From Numida meleagris (lineage: Eukaryota; Chordata; Aves; Galliformes; Numididae): a stretch of 64,000 nt of DNA. A program made the position numbers and the translations under genes. Shown here piece after piece: positions 30,201-34,495 of the stretch; position 1 is the stretch's first letter; the number at the start of each line of letters is the position of its first letter. The DNA is taken from contig NC_034409.1 in NCBI RefSeq assembly GCF_002078875.1, forward strand, positions 14,857,111 to 14,921,110, given 5' to 3'. The notes beneath the pieces were generated by a model. That model saw only the letters and a list, made by a program, of their open reading frames with translations, was not told the origin of the DNA and did no database searches.

Positions 30201-33172
30201 ATACTACTTAAAAAAGATTTTGAAGTGCCACTTTCTGCCATAGTAATTGTTAAGTTTAGAACCCAATGAAAATTAGCACAACGACTTTACAGCAGTAATT
30301 TTTGTACTAAAATGGTCTCTGATAGTGATATTTCTATTGATCATTTTTACTTAGATTACTGCGACTCCAAGTGCGCCAAACATTGATAAGGATTGCGGAG
30401 CCAGAGAAGTCAGAAGCAAACATCTGACCCGCTGATATGGGGCCAGTTCTACAATATTAAAATCACAGCCTGAGACAACAAAGAGCTTATTATCCATTTA
30501 ACAATTACATAAGCAAGTAAGGGTCTTTTAAATAACAGAAATACTAAAGATTACAGGGAAAGGAAAAAAGCACAGATATTCTTAAAAACATCTGAGCGGC
30601 CTCAACACACAGAGACAGCTGATGGCAGCACTGAAACCCTGTTATTTTTAAATCAAGCCCTTTTCATTTCTAGCATGCAATGAATTTATATGACATTAGC
30701 TCACACCTTTCCGTGTGACACAATAAGGCTCTGCTTACTGCTCTTTCCTCAAGTGCATATAAATTTTGCTCCATAGTTTCTAACACGCTCCAGTCAGTGT
30801 GAGCCAGTAACTGCACAAAGAAACTACCACATTCACTTAAAAGATGTCTATTTTACTTTATGGTGGTATTGACCTTACAGCTCAGTATCTTCCTACTTAT
30901 ATAGGAACATGTAAGGTTTATGCCCGTAGCCTGACTTGTACTGGTACCTGCAATACTGAGCTGTTAAGCAAATTTACTCTGCACAAGCTGGTGGAACAGC
31001 AACAGTACATGATGCTTTGCAACTAGGCAAGCACAGGATGGGAAAGAAAATCCCCACTTCAGATACGGCTCTCACTGTGCTTACTCTCTTATGACAGTCA
31101 GTTCTATTACAATGCCAAAAGCAAAAAATGCGACTGGCGGGTCAATCAATTTATTCAATGAAAATTCATTAGCAGTATGAAGAGACTACACTGAAATCAG
31201 GGCCATGTCACCTCACTGCTGCCATAGGACTGTGTATTCACAAAGCCTGCAGTGAGCTGCAGTGGGTGCAGCACGGAAGGCAGCACTCTGCTGAGACACT
31301 GTGGGTGTTTGTAAATACCATAACAAAATGTGAGGAAAGAGCTGCCCGTGGCATTTTGTGCAGATTGGAGCTTTGCATTGCCTCTGAGCTTTGATTTGAT
31401 GCCTGAATACAATGTAGTAATGCAAAGAAGCTCCGTAACTTCCAAACTGAAGCAAATGCAGGCAGTGAGTAAAACAGAAGTCATTTTAAAGTTCTGTATT
31501 AAATTAAAGTTGAGATTTTTACCACTATTACAGTGAGAACTAAATAATCACTGCTTTCTTATGGAATTCTTAGGAGCTCCATGCAGCCCTCTCAGACCTG
31601 CTTCTGGCTGTGGTTCAATCTCATGTTTTTCACTTCCTTACCTGAGTTCCTCAGCAATGGTTTTGTACATTGTGACATATCTAATATGCTTCATCCTGAA
31701 AAAAATTACTGCTTTATCTTTCTTTATTTCCTAGTGACCTGACAATTCTGACAGTAAAACAAATTAAAATTTCAGACTCTGCACAAGCATGCAGTCTTTG
31801 GAAGAACCTTTCATATTTTAATCTGAATTTTATGCTCTAATAGCTAGCTAAAGTCTATGAAGTTAAAAGAAAAACTTACACAACAATATTATTTAAGAGG
31901 CATATGCGGCACGATCCGTTTTGCAAATTGGGAAAGGATGCCAGAAATCTTGTAACCATAGCAATGTACTTAACACACAAAGAGAGTGAGTTGCACAAAT
32001 CTGGAGTTTGTAAACACTCCTTGGGCACAGCATAGTCAGGAGCTCAATACATGCCTGCTAGGAAGCAGCTCTCCATGGGATGGACCCAGCAGCAGCACCG
32101 TGAGCTCAGCACTGAGCTGGTCAAGTGCCACCCCTTGTTTACATGGGACAACACTGTAGGAGCAGCCAAGCAAAAGCTTCAGCTGCAGGTGTTCCTCTGA
32201 GGTACAAGGGATGTTTCCCCTAAAAACTGGCTGTACAACTGTCATAGGATTGGGCGACAGGGGCAGAAATGTACCTTAACCCATTCCATTCTGCTACGTC
32301 TGAGTCACCACAGTAAAATACTAACACGTCAGAAATACACTGGAAGGCACTGATCAGAGGCACTGATCAGAGGGCTGCAGCACCTCTCCTATGAAGACTA
32401 GCGGAGGGAGTTGGGGTTGTTCAGCCTGGAGAAGGCTCCAGGGAGACCTCACTGTGGCCTTCCAGTACTTGAGGAGAGCTTATAAACAGGAAGAGGAGCA
32501 ACTTTTTACATCAAGGACAAAGAGAAATGGGTTTAAATTAGATGATGGGAGATGTAAATTAGATGTTCGGAAGAAATGTTTTACTCAGAGGGCGGTGAGG
32601 CCCTGGCACAGCTGCAGAGAAGCTGTGGGTGCCCCATCCCCGGAGGTGCCCAAGGCCGGGTTGGATGGGGCCCTGGGCAGCCTGAGCTGGTGGGGGGCAG
32701 CCAGCCCACGGCAGGGGTTGGGACTGGTGGGCTTTAGGGTCCCCTCCAACCCAGTCCATTCGATGACTCTGTGATAAGCCCGTGAAGAGCCCACACACCC
32801 CGCAGAGCCCGCGCTGCCCTCACAGGGCTCCTCGGGGCAGCGCGTTACCTGCTGCACGCCGGCCGCTCCCGCGTACAGGTCGAGCACCAGCAGCAGGGGC
32901 ACGTGGGCGTTGCAGCCGCCGAACAGCCGCGGAGCTGCGGGGACACGGAGAGCTGCGTTAGAGCCCGGCGGAGCGGGGCCGGGAGGGCAGGCGGGCAGCG
33001 GCCGCCCCTTACCGCTCTGCCGGGCCGCCAGCTCCAGCATGTCGCTCAGCGTCTGCACCAGCGTCTCCGGCCGTTTCCTCTCCTGGACGTTGCGGAGCCG
33101 GACGAGCAGCTTCCTCAGCGCCTCCTCCTCTCCCGCCGCCGCTACCCGCTCCCACGGGCAGCCGCTGGCCAT
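221..33172 (-). CDS. LRRK2: LRRK2 N-terminal part: 22 coding exons, gene continues past the left edge
   Basis: Leucine-rich repeat kinase 2 is a large cytosolic Roc-COR GTPase and Ser/Thr kinase that acts on Rab GTPases at membranes. Only the N-terminal regulatory half is here. Coding segments in transcript order: 33172-33013, 32934-32849, 28630-28524, 24914-24826, 23455-23321, 21666-21532, 18373-18242, 16022-15903, 14129-14005, 13373-13294, 12566-12460, 10781-10652, 9701-9577, 7751-7621, 6385-6241, 5944-5805, 4501-4373, 4284-4114, 2461-2206, 1994-1806, 802-681, 290-221. All have AG/GT borders and compatible phases, giving 2884 nt, about 961 residues, without a stop. Armadillo repeats lie at about residues 50-660, ankyrin repeats at about 690-860, and the phosphoserine linker after about 900. 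Exon count and order match human exons 1-22. No frameshift or stop is seen, so the gene looks functional. The UTR and transcription start are not resolved. Confidence 0.97.
557..568. repeat. G12 homopolymer in LRRK2 intron 21
   Basis: Twelve G in a row on the plus strand, about 110 bp from exon 21. It reads as C12 in the LRRK2 transcript. Its length is likely to vary or be mis-sequenced. Confidence 0.9.
681..802 (-). CDS. LRRK2: LRRK2 exon 21 (14-3-3 site exon)
   Basis: Acceptor CCTAG|GA and donor TGTG|GTAAGC. Encodes SEGSLFRKKKSNSIAVADLY then SPTLPRHSYSV, matching human SEGSFLVKKKSNSISVGEFY...SPNLQRHSNSLG. The two serines equivalent to human S910 (KKSNS) and S935 (RHSYS here) are present. 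In human they are phosphorylated and bind 14-3-3. It enters in phase 1 and leaves in phase 0. Confidence 0.95.
1806..1994 (-). CDS. LRRK2: LRRK2 exon 20
   Basis: Acceptor ATATAG|AT is preferred because it gives N-A-G-S-A-L-A-R-M, close to human N-I-A-S-T-L-A-R-M. A second in-frame AG 6 nt on (start 1988) is possible. Encodes ALARMVLKYQMKN then LNFSEEGVDK and DPLVDTVFPLSDDIDSE, matching human TLARMVIRYQMKS...SDDLDSE. Donor GAAG|GTAATT. Phase 1 to phase 1. Acidic linker after the ankyrin domain. Confidence 0.96.
2206..2461 (-). CDS. LRRK2: LRRK2 exon 19
   Basis: Acceptor TGCATTAG|GTT and donor CAAA|GTGAGT. The 256-bp exon encodes NPKLVELLLANGAREQDVR, ALTISIKRGDSQIISLLLKK and SSICLGGFGIGRLEPSWLIP, the most conserved stretch in the window against human SREQDVRKALTISIGKGDSQIISLLLRR. 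It enters in phase 0 and leaves in phase 1. Ankyrin domain core. Confidence 0.98.
4114..4284 (-). CDS. LRRK2: LRRK2 exon 18
   Basis: Acceptor CCATTCAG|TTT and donor TCAG|GTAATA. Encodes LCCKCFAKIAENDDLKN then NSIMAECLLLLGADIN, matching human LCCKCFAKVAMDDYLKN...NSIMVECLLLLGADAN. Phase 0 to phase 0. It opens the ankyrin region; LLLLGAD is a typical ankyrin helix-turn. Confidence 0.97.
4373..4501 (-). CDS. LRRK2: LRRK2 exon 17
   Basis: Acceptor GCTTGTAG|GGA and donor ACAG|GTACGA. Encodes GFHAILSILDFSPCFAKLLV then HESFDTVIFYQMS, matching human GFQTILAILKLSASFSKLLVHHSFDLVIFHQMS. Phase 0 to phase 0. C-terminal end of the armadillo solenoid. Confidence 0.97.
5805..5944 (-). CDS. LRRK2: LRRK2 exon 16
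   Basis: Acceptor TTCTTAAAG|AC is chosen because it gives the required phase and D-I-Q-S-L-G-L-S, equivalent to human E-I-Q-C-L-G-L-S. The AG 8 nt further would break the frame. Encodes LGLSLLLFLITRKS then VLVSTLRRFKEVTEIQMH, matching human LVSSLYRFKDVAEIQTK. Donor GCAT|GTATGT. It enters in phase 1 and leaves in phase 0. Confidence 0.95.
6241..6385 (-). CDS. LRRK2: LRRK2 exon 15
   Basis: Acceptor CTGTTAG|TTT and donor CAAG|GTATGG. Encodes FIGNPSIQRCGLKLL then ATDTVLHTLQMYPDEQ, matching human FIGNPGIQKCGLKVI...MDSVLHTLQMYPDDQ. It enters in phase 0 and leaves in phase 1. Confidence 0.97.
7621..7751 (-). CDS. LRRK2: LRRK2 exon 14
   Basis: Acceptor TGTTTCAG|AT and donor CAGG|GTATAG. The N-terminal half is a divergent polar linker (TKNDQNNSSRNMGDAAF), about seven residues longer than I recall for human. 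The end, VIKSQCLLEGTHSLVLGALN, aligns to human VKKQCFKNDIHKLVLAALN. It enters in phase 1 and leaves in phase 0. The exon is assigned by its end, its phase and its order. Confidence 0.92.
8169..8331 (+). mobile_element. CR1 LINE 3' fragment (intron 13)
   Basis: Reads CCCAGGGAGGTGGTGGAGTC, then GGAGGTGTTCAAGGAATG, then GGACTGGATGATCTTGTAGG, and ends TTGGTGATTCTATGATTC. This is the standard 3' end of an avian CR1, strongly 5'-truncated and antisense to LRRK2. It has no coding capacity. Introns on either side contain no other feature that I recognise. Confidence 0.92.
9577..9701 (-). CDS. LRRK2: LRRK2 exon 13
   Basis: Acceptor CATTTTCAG|T and donor CCTG|GTAAGT. Encodes FPHLDIMTVAASEVVKAMKK then HEKSLSVQLEALRVLLHFMM, matching human LDIMAAVVPKILTVMKRHETSLPVQLEALRAILHFIV. 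It enters in phase 2 and leaves in phase 1. Confidence 0.97.
10652..10781 (-). CDS. LRRK2: LRRK2 exon 12
   Basis: Acceptor TATTGTAG|TA and donor GGAAG|GTAACG. Encodes NIRKTLLAKGIHMNVLDIM then HSPEVAESACRILNHVFEG, matching human NFRKILLSKGIHLNVLELM...HSPEVAESGCKMLNHLFEG. It enters in phase 1 and leaves in phase 2. Armadillo region. Confidence 0.97.
12460..12566 (-). CDS. LRRK2: LRRK2 exon 11
   Basis: Acceptor GTGAAAG|G and donor AATG|GTAAGG. Encodes FPIDRAVMLSMLMHSSSKEV then FQAAASTLAILSQQN, matching human FPAHREVMLSMLMHSSSKEVFQASANALSTLLEQN. It enters in phase 2 and leaves in phase 1. Confidence 0.96.
13294..13373 (-). CDS. LRRK2: LRRK2 exon 10
   Basis: Acceptor TTATTTAG|GAG. Encodes EAACWALKNLFLYQRNLHEK then IGDGDK, matching human EAACWALNNLLMYQNSLHEKIGDED. 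The donor is CA|GTCAGTG, a weaker site without GTA/GTG-AG, but it is the only one that keeps the phase (phase 2) with the next exon. Confidence 0.93.
13473..13550 (+). mobile_element. CR1 LINE tail remnant (intron 9)
   Basis: A very short CR1 3' end with ATGATCTTAAAGGACCCTTCC and CCATTCTATGATTCTATGA, about 100 bp upstream of exon 10 in transcript direction. The left border is approximate. Confidence 0.85.
14005..14129 (-). CDS. LRRK2: LRRK2 exon 9
   Basis: Acceptor TTTCAAG|CT and donor CTG|GTGAGA. Encodes ETIFLNRDLEERK, a run of six glutamates, then KLCWLEACYRALELHRKN. Human has ETIFLNQDLEEKN, a longer acidic loop (ENDDEGEED), then KLFWLEACYKALTWHRKN. It enters in phase 1 and leaves in phase 0. 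The acidic inter-repeat loop is shorter here and lacks the Asn/Asp content. Confidence 0.96.
14421..14509. repeat. (ATGTT)n microsatellite, about 18 copies
   Basis: Pentanucleotide tandem repeat, perfect except for one T-to-A change at 14489, preceded by a short ACATAC run. It lies in LRRK2 intron 8, about 195 bp from a solo LTR. Likely length-polymorphic. Confidence 0.97.
14704..15251 (+). mobile_element. Solo LTR of an endogenous retrovirus (548 bp) with TSD AGCAC
   Basis: Begins TGTCATGG and ends CGTTGACA, giving terminal inverted repeats TGTCA/TGACA. Both sides carry the 5-bp direct repeat AGCAC (14699-14703 and 15252-15256), a target site duplication. A TATA box (TATAAAA) lies at 14862-14868. 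Two perfect hairpins follow at 14986-15030, and an AGTAAA at 15091-15096 may serve as poly(A) signal. No gag, pol or env sequence is attached, so this is the product of LTR-LTR recombination. It sits in LRRK2 intron 8, antisense to the gene. Borders are exact. The family is unassigned; the 5-bp TSD fits ERVL-like elements among others. Confidence 0.93.
14862..14868 (+). promoter_or_regulatory. TATA box of the solo LTR
   Basis: TATAAAA 158 bp inside the LTR, the expected place for the U3 promoter. Transcription would start near 14890 and run antisense to LRRK2. Activity is unknown. Confidence 0.65.
15903..16022 (-). CDS. LRRK2: LRRK2 exon 8
   Basis: Acceptor ATTTTCAG|GA and donor CTCA|GTGAGT. 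Encodes NFFNILVLHKVPEVIVKAVK then LQAAALSCLSLL, matching human NFFNILVLNEVHEFVVKAVQ...LQISALSCLALL. Phase 1 to phase 1. Confidence 0.96.
16023..18241. other. LRRK2 intron 7, no feature recognised
   Basis: About 2.2 kb between exons 7 and 8. There are a few short overlapping reading frames around 17078-17884 on both strands, but no homology that I recognise, no splice support and no repeat signature. Confidence 0.6.
18242..18373 (-). CDS. LRRK2: LRRK2 exon 7
   Basis: Acceptor TTCTTCAG|CC and donor TTGG|GTAAGT. Encodes NNVEVLMSGNVRCYNVIVEM then QEVCCCLLHKLTLG, highly conserved with human NNVEVLMSGNVRCYNIVVEA...QEVSCCLLHRLTLG. Phase 1 to phase 1. Armadillo region. Confidence 0.97.
18968..19360 (-). 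mobile_element. CR1 LINE fragment on the minus strand, interrupted by a second CR1
   Basis: The left part (about 18968-19030) reads as a reversed CR1 3' end (AGAATCA...GGTTGAGGTTGAAAGGGACT). The right part (about 19284-19360) continues it with GAGTATCTCCAAGGACAGAG and TTCCACAGCCTTGCTGGGCA, typical of the reverse strand of CR1. The middle is an opposite-strand CR1. The order implies that this copy was present first. Inner junctions are approximate. Lies in LRRK2 intron 6. Confidence 0.8.
19045..19283 (+). mobile_element. CR1 LINE 3' fragment nested in an older CR1
   Basis: Contains GGTGGTGACGCACTGGAACA, GATGCCCCATCCCTGGAGGC, TTCAAGGCCAGACTGGACGT and the 3' end CCATTCTATGATTCTATGAT, a plus-strand CR1 tail. 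It splits the minus-strand CR1 around it. Non-coding here. Confidence 0.88.
21532..21666 (-). CDS. LRRK2: LRRK2 exon 6
   Basis: Acceptor TTTAATTTAG|TT is chosen because it restores V-P-E-E-Q-L, equivalent to human V-S-E-E-Q-L, and it has the better pyrimidine tract. A second in-frame AG 6 nt further (start 21660) would drop two residues. Encodes EEQLTEFVESKDHMIILEVF then LYSLHSLAGP. Donor CCAT|GTAAGT. Phase 1 to phase 1. Armadillo region. Confidence 0.95.
22134..22254 (-). other. Unassigned exon-like open stretch in LRRK2 intron 5
   Basis: On the minus strand a stop-free stretch of about 40 codons (YGVCSPPGSLHELVHCTAA then VMSAQMIGGSDGKIL) runs into a good donor-like GAAG|GTAAGA at 22134. 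The acceptor-like TTTAAAG is weak, with no pyrimidine tract. Inclusion between exons 5 and 6 (121 nt) would shift the LRRK2 frame and meet a stop. I do not recognise the peptide. It could be a retrocopy remnant, a poison exon or chance. Confidence 0.25.
23321..23455 (-). CDS. LRRK2: LRRK2 exon 5
   Basis: Acceptor CTGTTTAG|AT and donor GAAAAAG|GTATTT. Encodes VIAFLLLEEEVDVFSLVFNA then MHTFPKNEEIQQHGCRALYK and LFEK, matching human LLILDEESDIFMLIFDAMHSF...GCKALHVLFER. Phase 1 to phase 1. Armadillo repeat. Confidence 0.96.
23456..24825. other. LRRK2 intron 4, no feature recognised
   Basis: About 1.4 kb. Two short minus-strand open frames (23661-23930 and 23909-24175) have no recognisable similarity and no splice context. 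No repeat is identified. Confidence 0.55.
24826..24914 (-). CDS. LRRK2: LRRK2 exon 4
   Basis: Acceptor TTTTTAG|A and donor TCAG|GTATTG. Encodes QILKMLTVHKGNANLSVIG and LKTLNLLLMS, nearly identical to human LILKMLTVHNASVNLSVIGLKTLDLLLTS. It enters in phase 2 and leaves in phase 1. Armadillo region. Confidence 0.96.
26745..27124 (+). mobile_element. Decayed ERVL-type LTR (intron 3)
   Basis: Matches the pattern I remember of an abundant avian LTR: GACAGCTCTCCTGAACTGAC, GATATTCCACACCATGTAAT, a degraded TATA (AGCAATAAAA), GGGACTGGCTGGGCATTGGT, a T-rich middle, CCCCAGTACCATTGGGGGGG, then GGTGGCTGTGTGGTGCTTA and the end CCCACAACA at 27124. It is antisense to LRRK2 and diverged. The 5' border is approximate, and no target duplication or internal viral genes are seen. 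Confidence 0.75.
28008..28360 (-). mobile_element. CR1 LINE 3' fragment (intron 2)
   Basis: Reads as a reversed CR1: CAGAATCATTGAAATTGGCA, AAGGACCTCAGAAGATCTCT, CTCTGGGCAACCCGTTCCAG and a diverged remainder to CTCCCCACCAGGTA. It ends about 165 bp from exon 3. Same strand as LRRK2, 5'-truncated, no coding capacity. Confidence 0.88.
28524..28630 (-). CDS. LRRK2: LRRK2 exon 3
   Basis: Acceptor TTTTACAG|ATG and donor CACCA|GTAAGT. Encodes MGWSLLCKLIEICPSTLQ and KDVGKDWEVLGVH, matching human GWSLLCKLIEVCPGTMQ...DVGNDWEVLGVHQ. It enters in phase 0 and leaves in phase 2. Part of the armadillo solenoid. Confidence 0.96.
28631..32357. other. Bulk of LRRK2 intron 2, no feature recognised
   Basis: About 3.7 kb of AT-rich sequence with short low-complexity reading frames, for example a lysine-rich 73-codon frame at 29288-29509. 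I see no conserved exon, RNA gene or recognisable repeat. Confidence 0.6.
32358..32776 (+). mobile_element. CR1 LINE 3' fragment next to LRRK2 exon 2
   Basis: Plus-strand CR1 tail: GGGCTGCAGCACCTCTCCTA, GGGTTGTTCAGCCTGGAGAA, GAAGCTGTGGGTGCCCCATC, GGGCAGCCTGAGCTGGTGGG, ending CCATTCGATGACTCTGTGAT. Its 5' edge abuts a 13-bp tandem duplication (GCACTGATCAGAG twice, about 32347-32372). The 3' end is 72 bp from the exon 2 donor, inside intron 2. Confidence 0.93.
32849..32934 (-). CDS. LRRK2: LRRK2 exon 2
   Basis: Acceptor CCGCAG|CT and donor CAG|GTAACG. Encodes PRLFGGCNAHVPLLLVLDLY then AGAAGVQQ, matching human KLFQGKNIHVPLLIVLDSY...ASVQQ. It enters in phase 1 and leaves in phase 0. Intron 1 is only 78 bp. 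The exon is GC-rich within the CpG island, and a CR1 tail ends about 72 bp downstream of its donor. Confidence 0.95.
33013..33172 (-). CDS. LRRK2: LRRK2 exon 1 (coding part)
   Basis: Starts at ATG 33172-33170, in a strong context with G at -3 and ATGG. It encodes MASGCPWERV and on to LVRLRNVQERK and PETLVQTLSDML, colinear with human MASG...LIVRLNNVQEGK...ETLVQILEDLL. The donor is GCG|GTAAGG and the exon ends in phase 1. It is extremely GC-rich, unlike all exons after exon 2, because it lies in the promoter CpG island. The first 20 residues are alanine and glutamate rich and diverge from human. This is the start of the armadillo region. Confidence 0.95.
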
Positions 33173-33367
33173 GGCCGCGCCGCCGTCCCCCCGCCGGGCG
33201 CCTCACCCCATCCGATTCGGGCCGCGGGGACGAAGAGCGAACGACGCGGGCCCGTCCCGCCGCGCTCGCAGGGCCGCGCGGCGTCACCCGGCCTCACCCG
33301 GCTATTTCGGGCCGCCCCTCCCGCGCCCGCCCCGCGCTCCGGGTACGCGGCCGCGGCCAAACCCCGC

Positions 33368-33408
33368 GGGCGGGAGGGAAGGAGGGAGGGAGGGAAGGAG
33401 GAGGGAGG
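33368..33408 (+). promoter_or_regulatory. G-quadruplex-prone purine tract in the LRRK2 promoter
   Basis: Repeated GGG runs separated by one to five A/G/C bases on the plus strand, about 200-235 bp upstream of the LRRK2 start codon. This satisfies the usual four-run G4 pattern several times. It is the template strand for LRRK2 if transcription starts upstream of it. Confidence 0.6.
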
Positions 33409-33514
33409 TGAGGAAGGAGCACACCCAGCCGCCAGCAGAGGGCACCCGCACCGCTCCGGCGTGGGCCCGCGCTCTGGCGGCTCGCTCGTTTGCAGTGATT
33501 GACAACACGAATGT

Positions 33515-33576
33515 CCAATAGAATGGCAGAGCGTCTGCACTGGGTTCCGCCTCTCATCCTGCCCAGGCTATAAAGA
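33515..33576 (+). promoter_or_regulatory. CCAAT and TATA boxes of a putative divergent promoter
   Basis: The plus strand has CCAAT at 33515-33519 and TATAAAG at 33570-33576. A start about 25-30 nt after the TATA would fall near 33600 and place CCAAT near -85, the classical spacing. It faces away from LRRK2 at the edge of the CpG island. No long ORF follows; the first ATG (33690) opens only a short frame. A non-coding divergent transcript is inferred. Confidence 0.4.
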
Positions 33577-33834
33577 GATCCCTGGAAGGGGGGGCTACTG
33601 GCTGAGGCAACCCTGTGGGGGCTTGGTGTTTGAGTGCTTTTTTTATTATTATTATTTTCTCTTTTTTTTTTTGTGTTATCGAGGAAAGTAATGTCGTTAT
33701 GTGGTAGCTTACTCAATGGGGAAGGAGGCAGATGAAACTGATGTGTTTATTCCCTGGACAAGTGGTGCGTCCTGAGCCCACCAGGTGCTTCCTTGTGTGA
33801 TGCAGTGTCTGGGAATGTCCTTCTCTAGGGCTCT

Positions 33835-34495
33835 GTGTGGAACGATTTGTGTGTTCTGCTGGACAACAGGTTGGCCATGAGCCAGCAGTGTGCCCTTGTG
33901 GCTAAGAAGACCAGTGGTTTCCTGGGGTACGTTAAAAAGAATGTGGCCAGCAGGTTGAGGCAGGTGGCCCTCCCCCTCTGCTCTGCTCTGGTGAGGTCAC
34001 AGCTGGGGTGCTGTGCCCAGTTCTGGGCTCCTCAGCTCAAGAAAGAGAGAGAGGGTCCAGCAGAGGGTCACAGAGATGACTGTGGACCTGGAGCATTTCC
34101 CTTATGAGGAAAGGCTGAGAGACCTGGGGCTGCTCAGTGTGGAGGAGAACAGGAGGGGATCTTATCAACACTTACCAATATCTAAGGGGCTGGAGTCAAG
34201 TGGATGTGGCCAGGCTCTTTTCAGTGGTGCCCAGAGACAGGACAGCAGGCAAGGGGCACAAATTGGGATGCAGAAAGTTCTGTGATAACATGAGGAAGAA
34301 CTTCCTCACTGTGAGGGTGACAGAGCAATGGCACAGACTGCCCAGAGAGGTTGTGGAGTGTCCTTACCTGGAGATATTCAAAACCCTCCTGGACACTTTT
34401 CTGTGCCACCTGCTGTAGGGAACCTGCTTTAGCAAGGGCTTGGACTCAATGATCTTTAGAGGTCCCTTCCAACCCTTACAATTCAGTGATTCTTC
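33835..34495 (+). pseudogene. Decayed CR1 LINE: ORF2 C-terminus plus 3' end
   Basis: Three overlapping plus-strand frames (33835-34107, 34013-34285, 34137-34418) together spell the end of the CR1 ORF2 reverse transcriptase protein: CVLLDNRLAMSQQCALVAKK, LCSALVRSQLGCCAQFWAPQ, EERLRDLGLLSVEENRR, RKNFLTVRVTEQWHRLPREV. Frameshifts separate them, so it is dead. The 3' end reads GATCTTTAGAGGTCCCTTCC and ends ATTCAGTGATTCTT. It lies about 240 bp beyond the putative divergent promoter. Confidence 0.94.

Larger units (their letters stand above)
32800..33500. promoter_or_regulatory. CpG island over LRRK2 exons 1-2 and promoter
   Basis: Dense CpG and very high GC, in sharp contrast with the AT-rich flanks. 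It contains minus-strand GC boxes (CCCGCCCCGCG at about 33326-33336 on the plus strand), consistent with a housekeeping-type promoter for LRRK2. The start site is not visible but should lie upstream of the ATG at 33172. Borders are approximate. Confidence 0.9.

Noticed and set aside
32903..33716. Long GC-rich open frames on both strands (up to 203 codons) around exon 1
   Set aside because: High GC removes stop codons by chance. The frames are arginine/proline/alanine rich, overlap each other and antisense exon 1, and have no recognisable domain.
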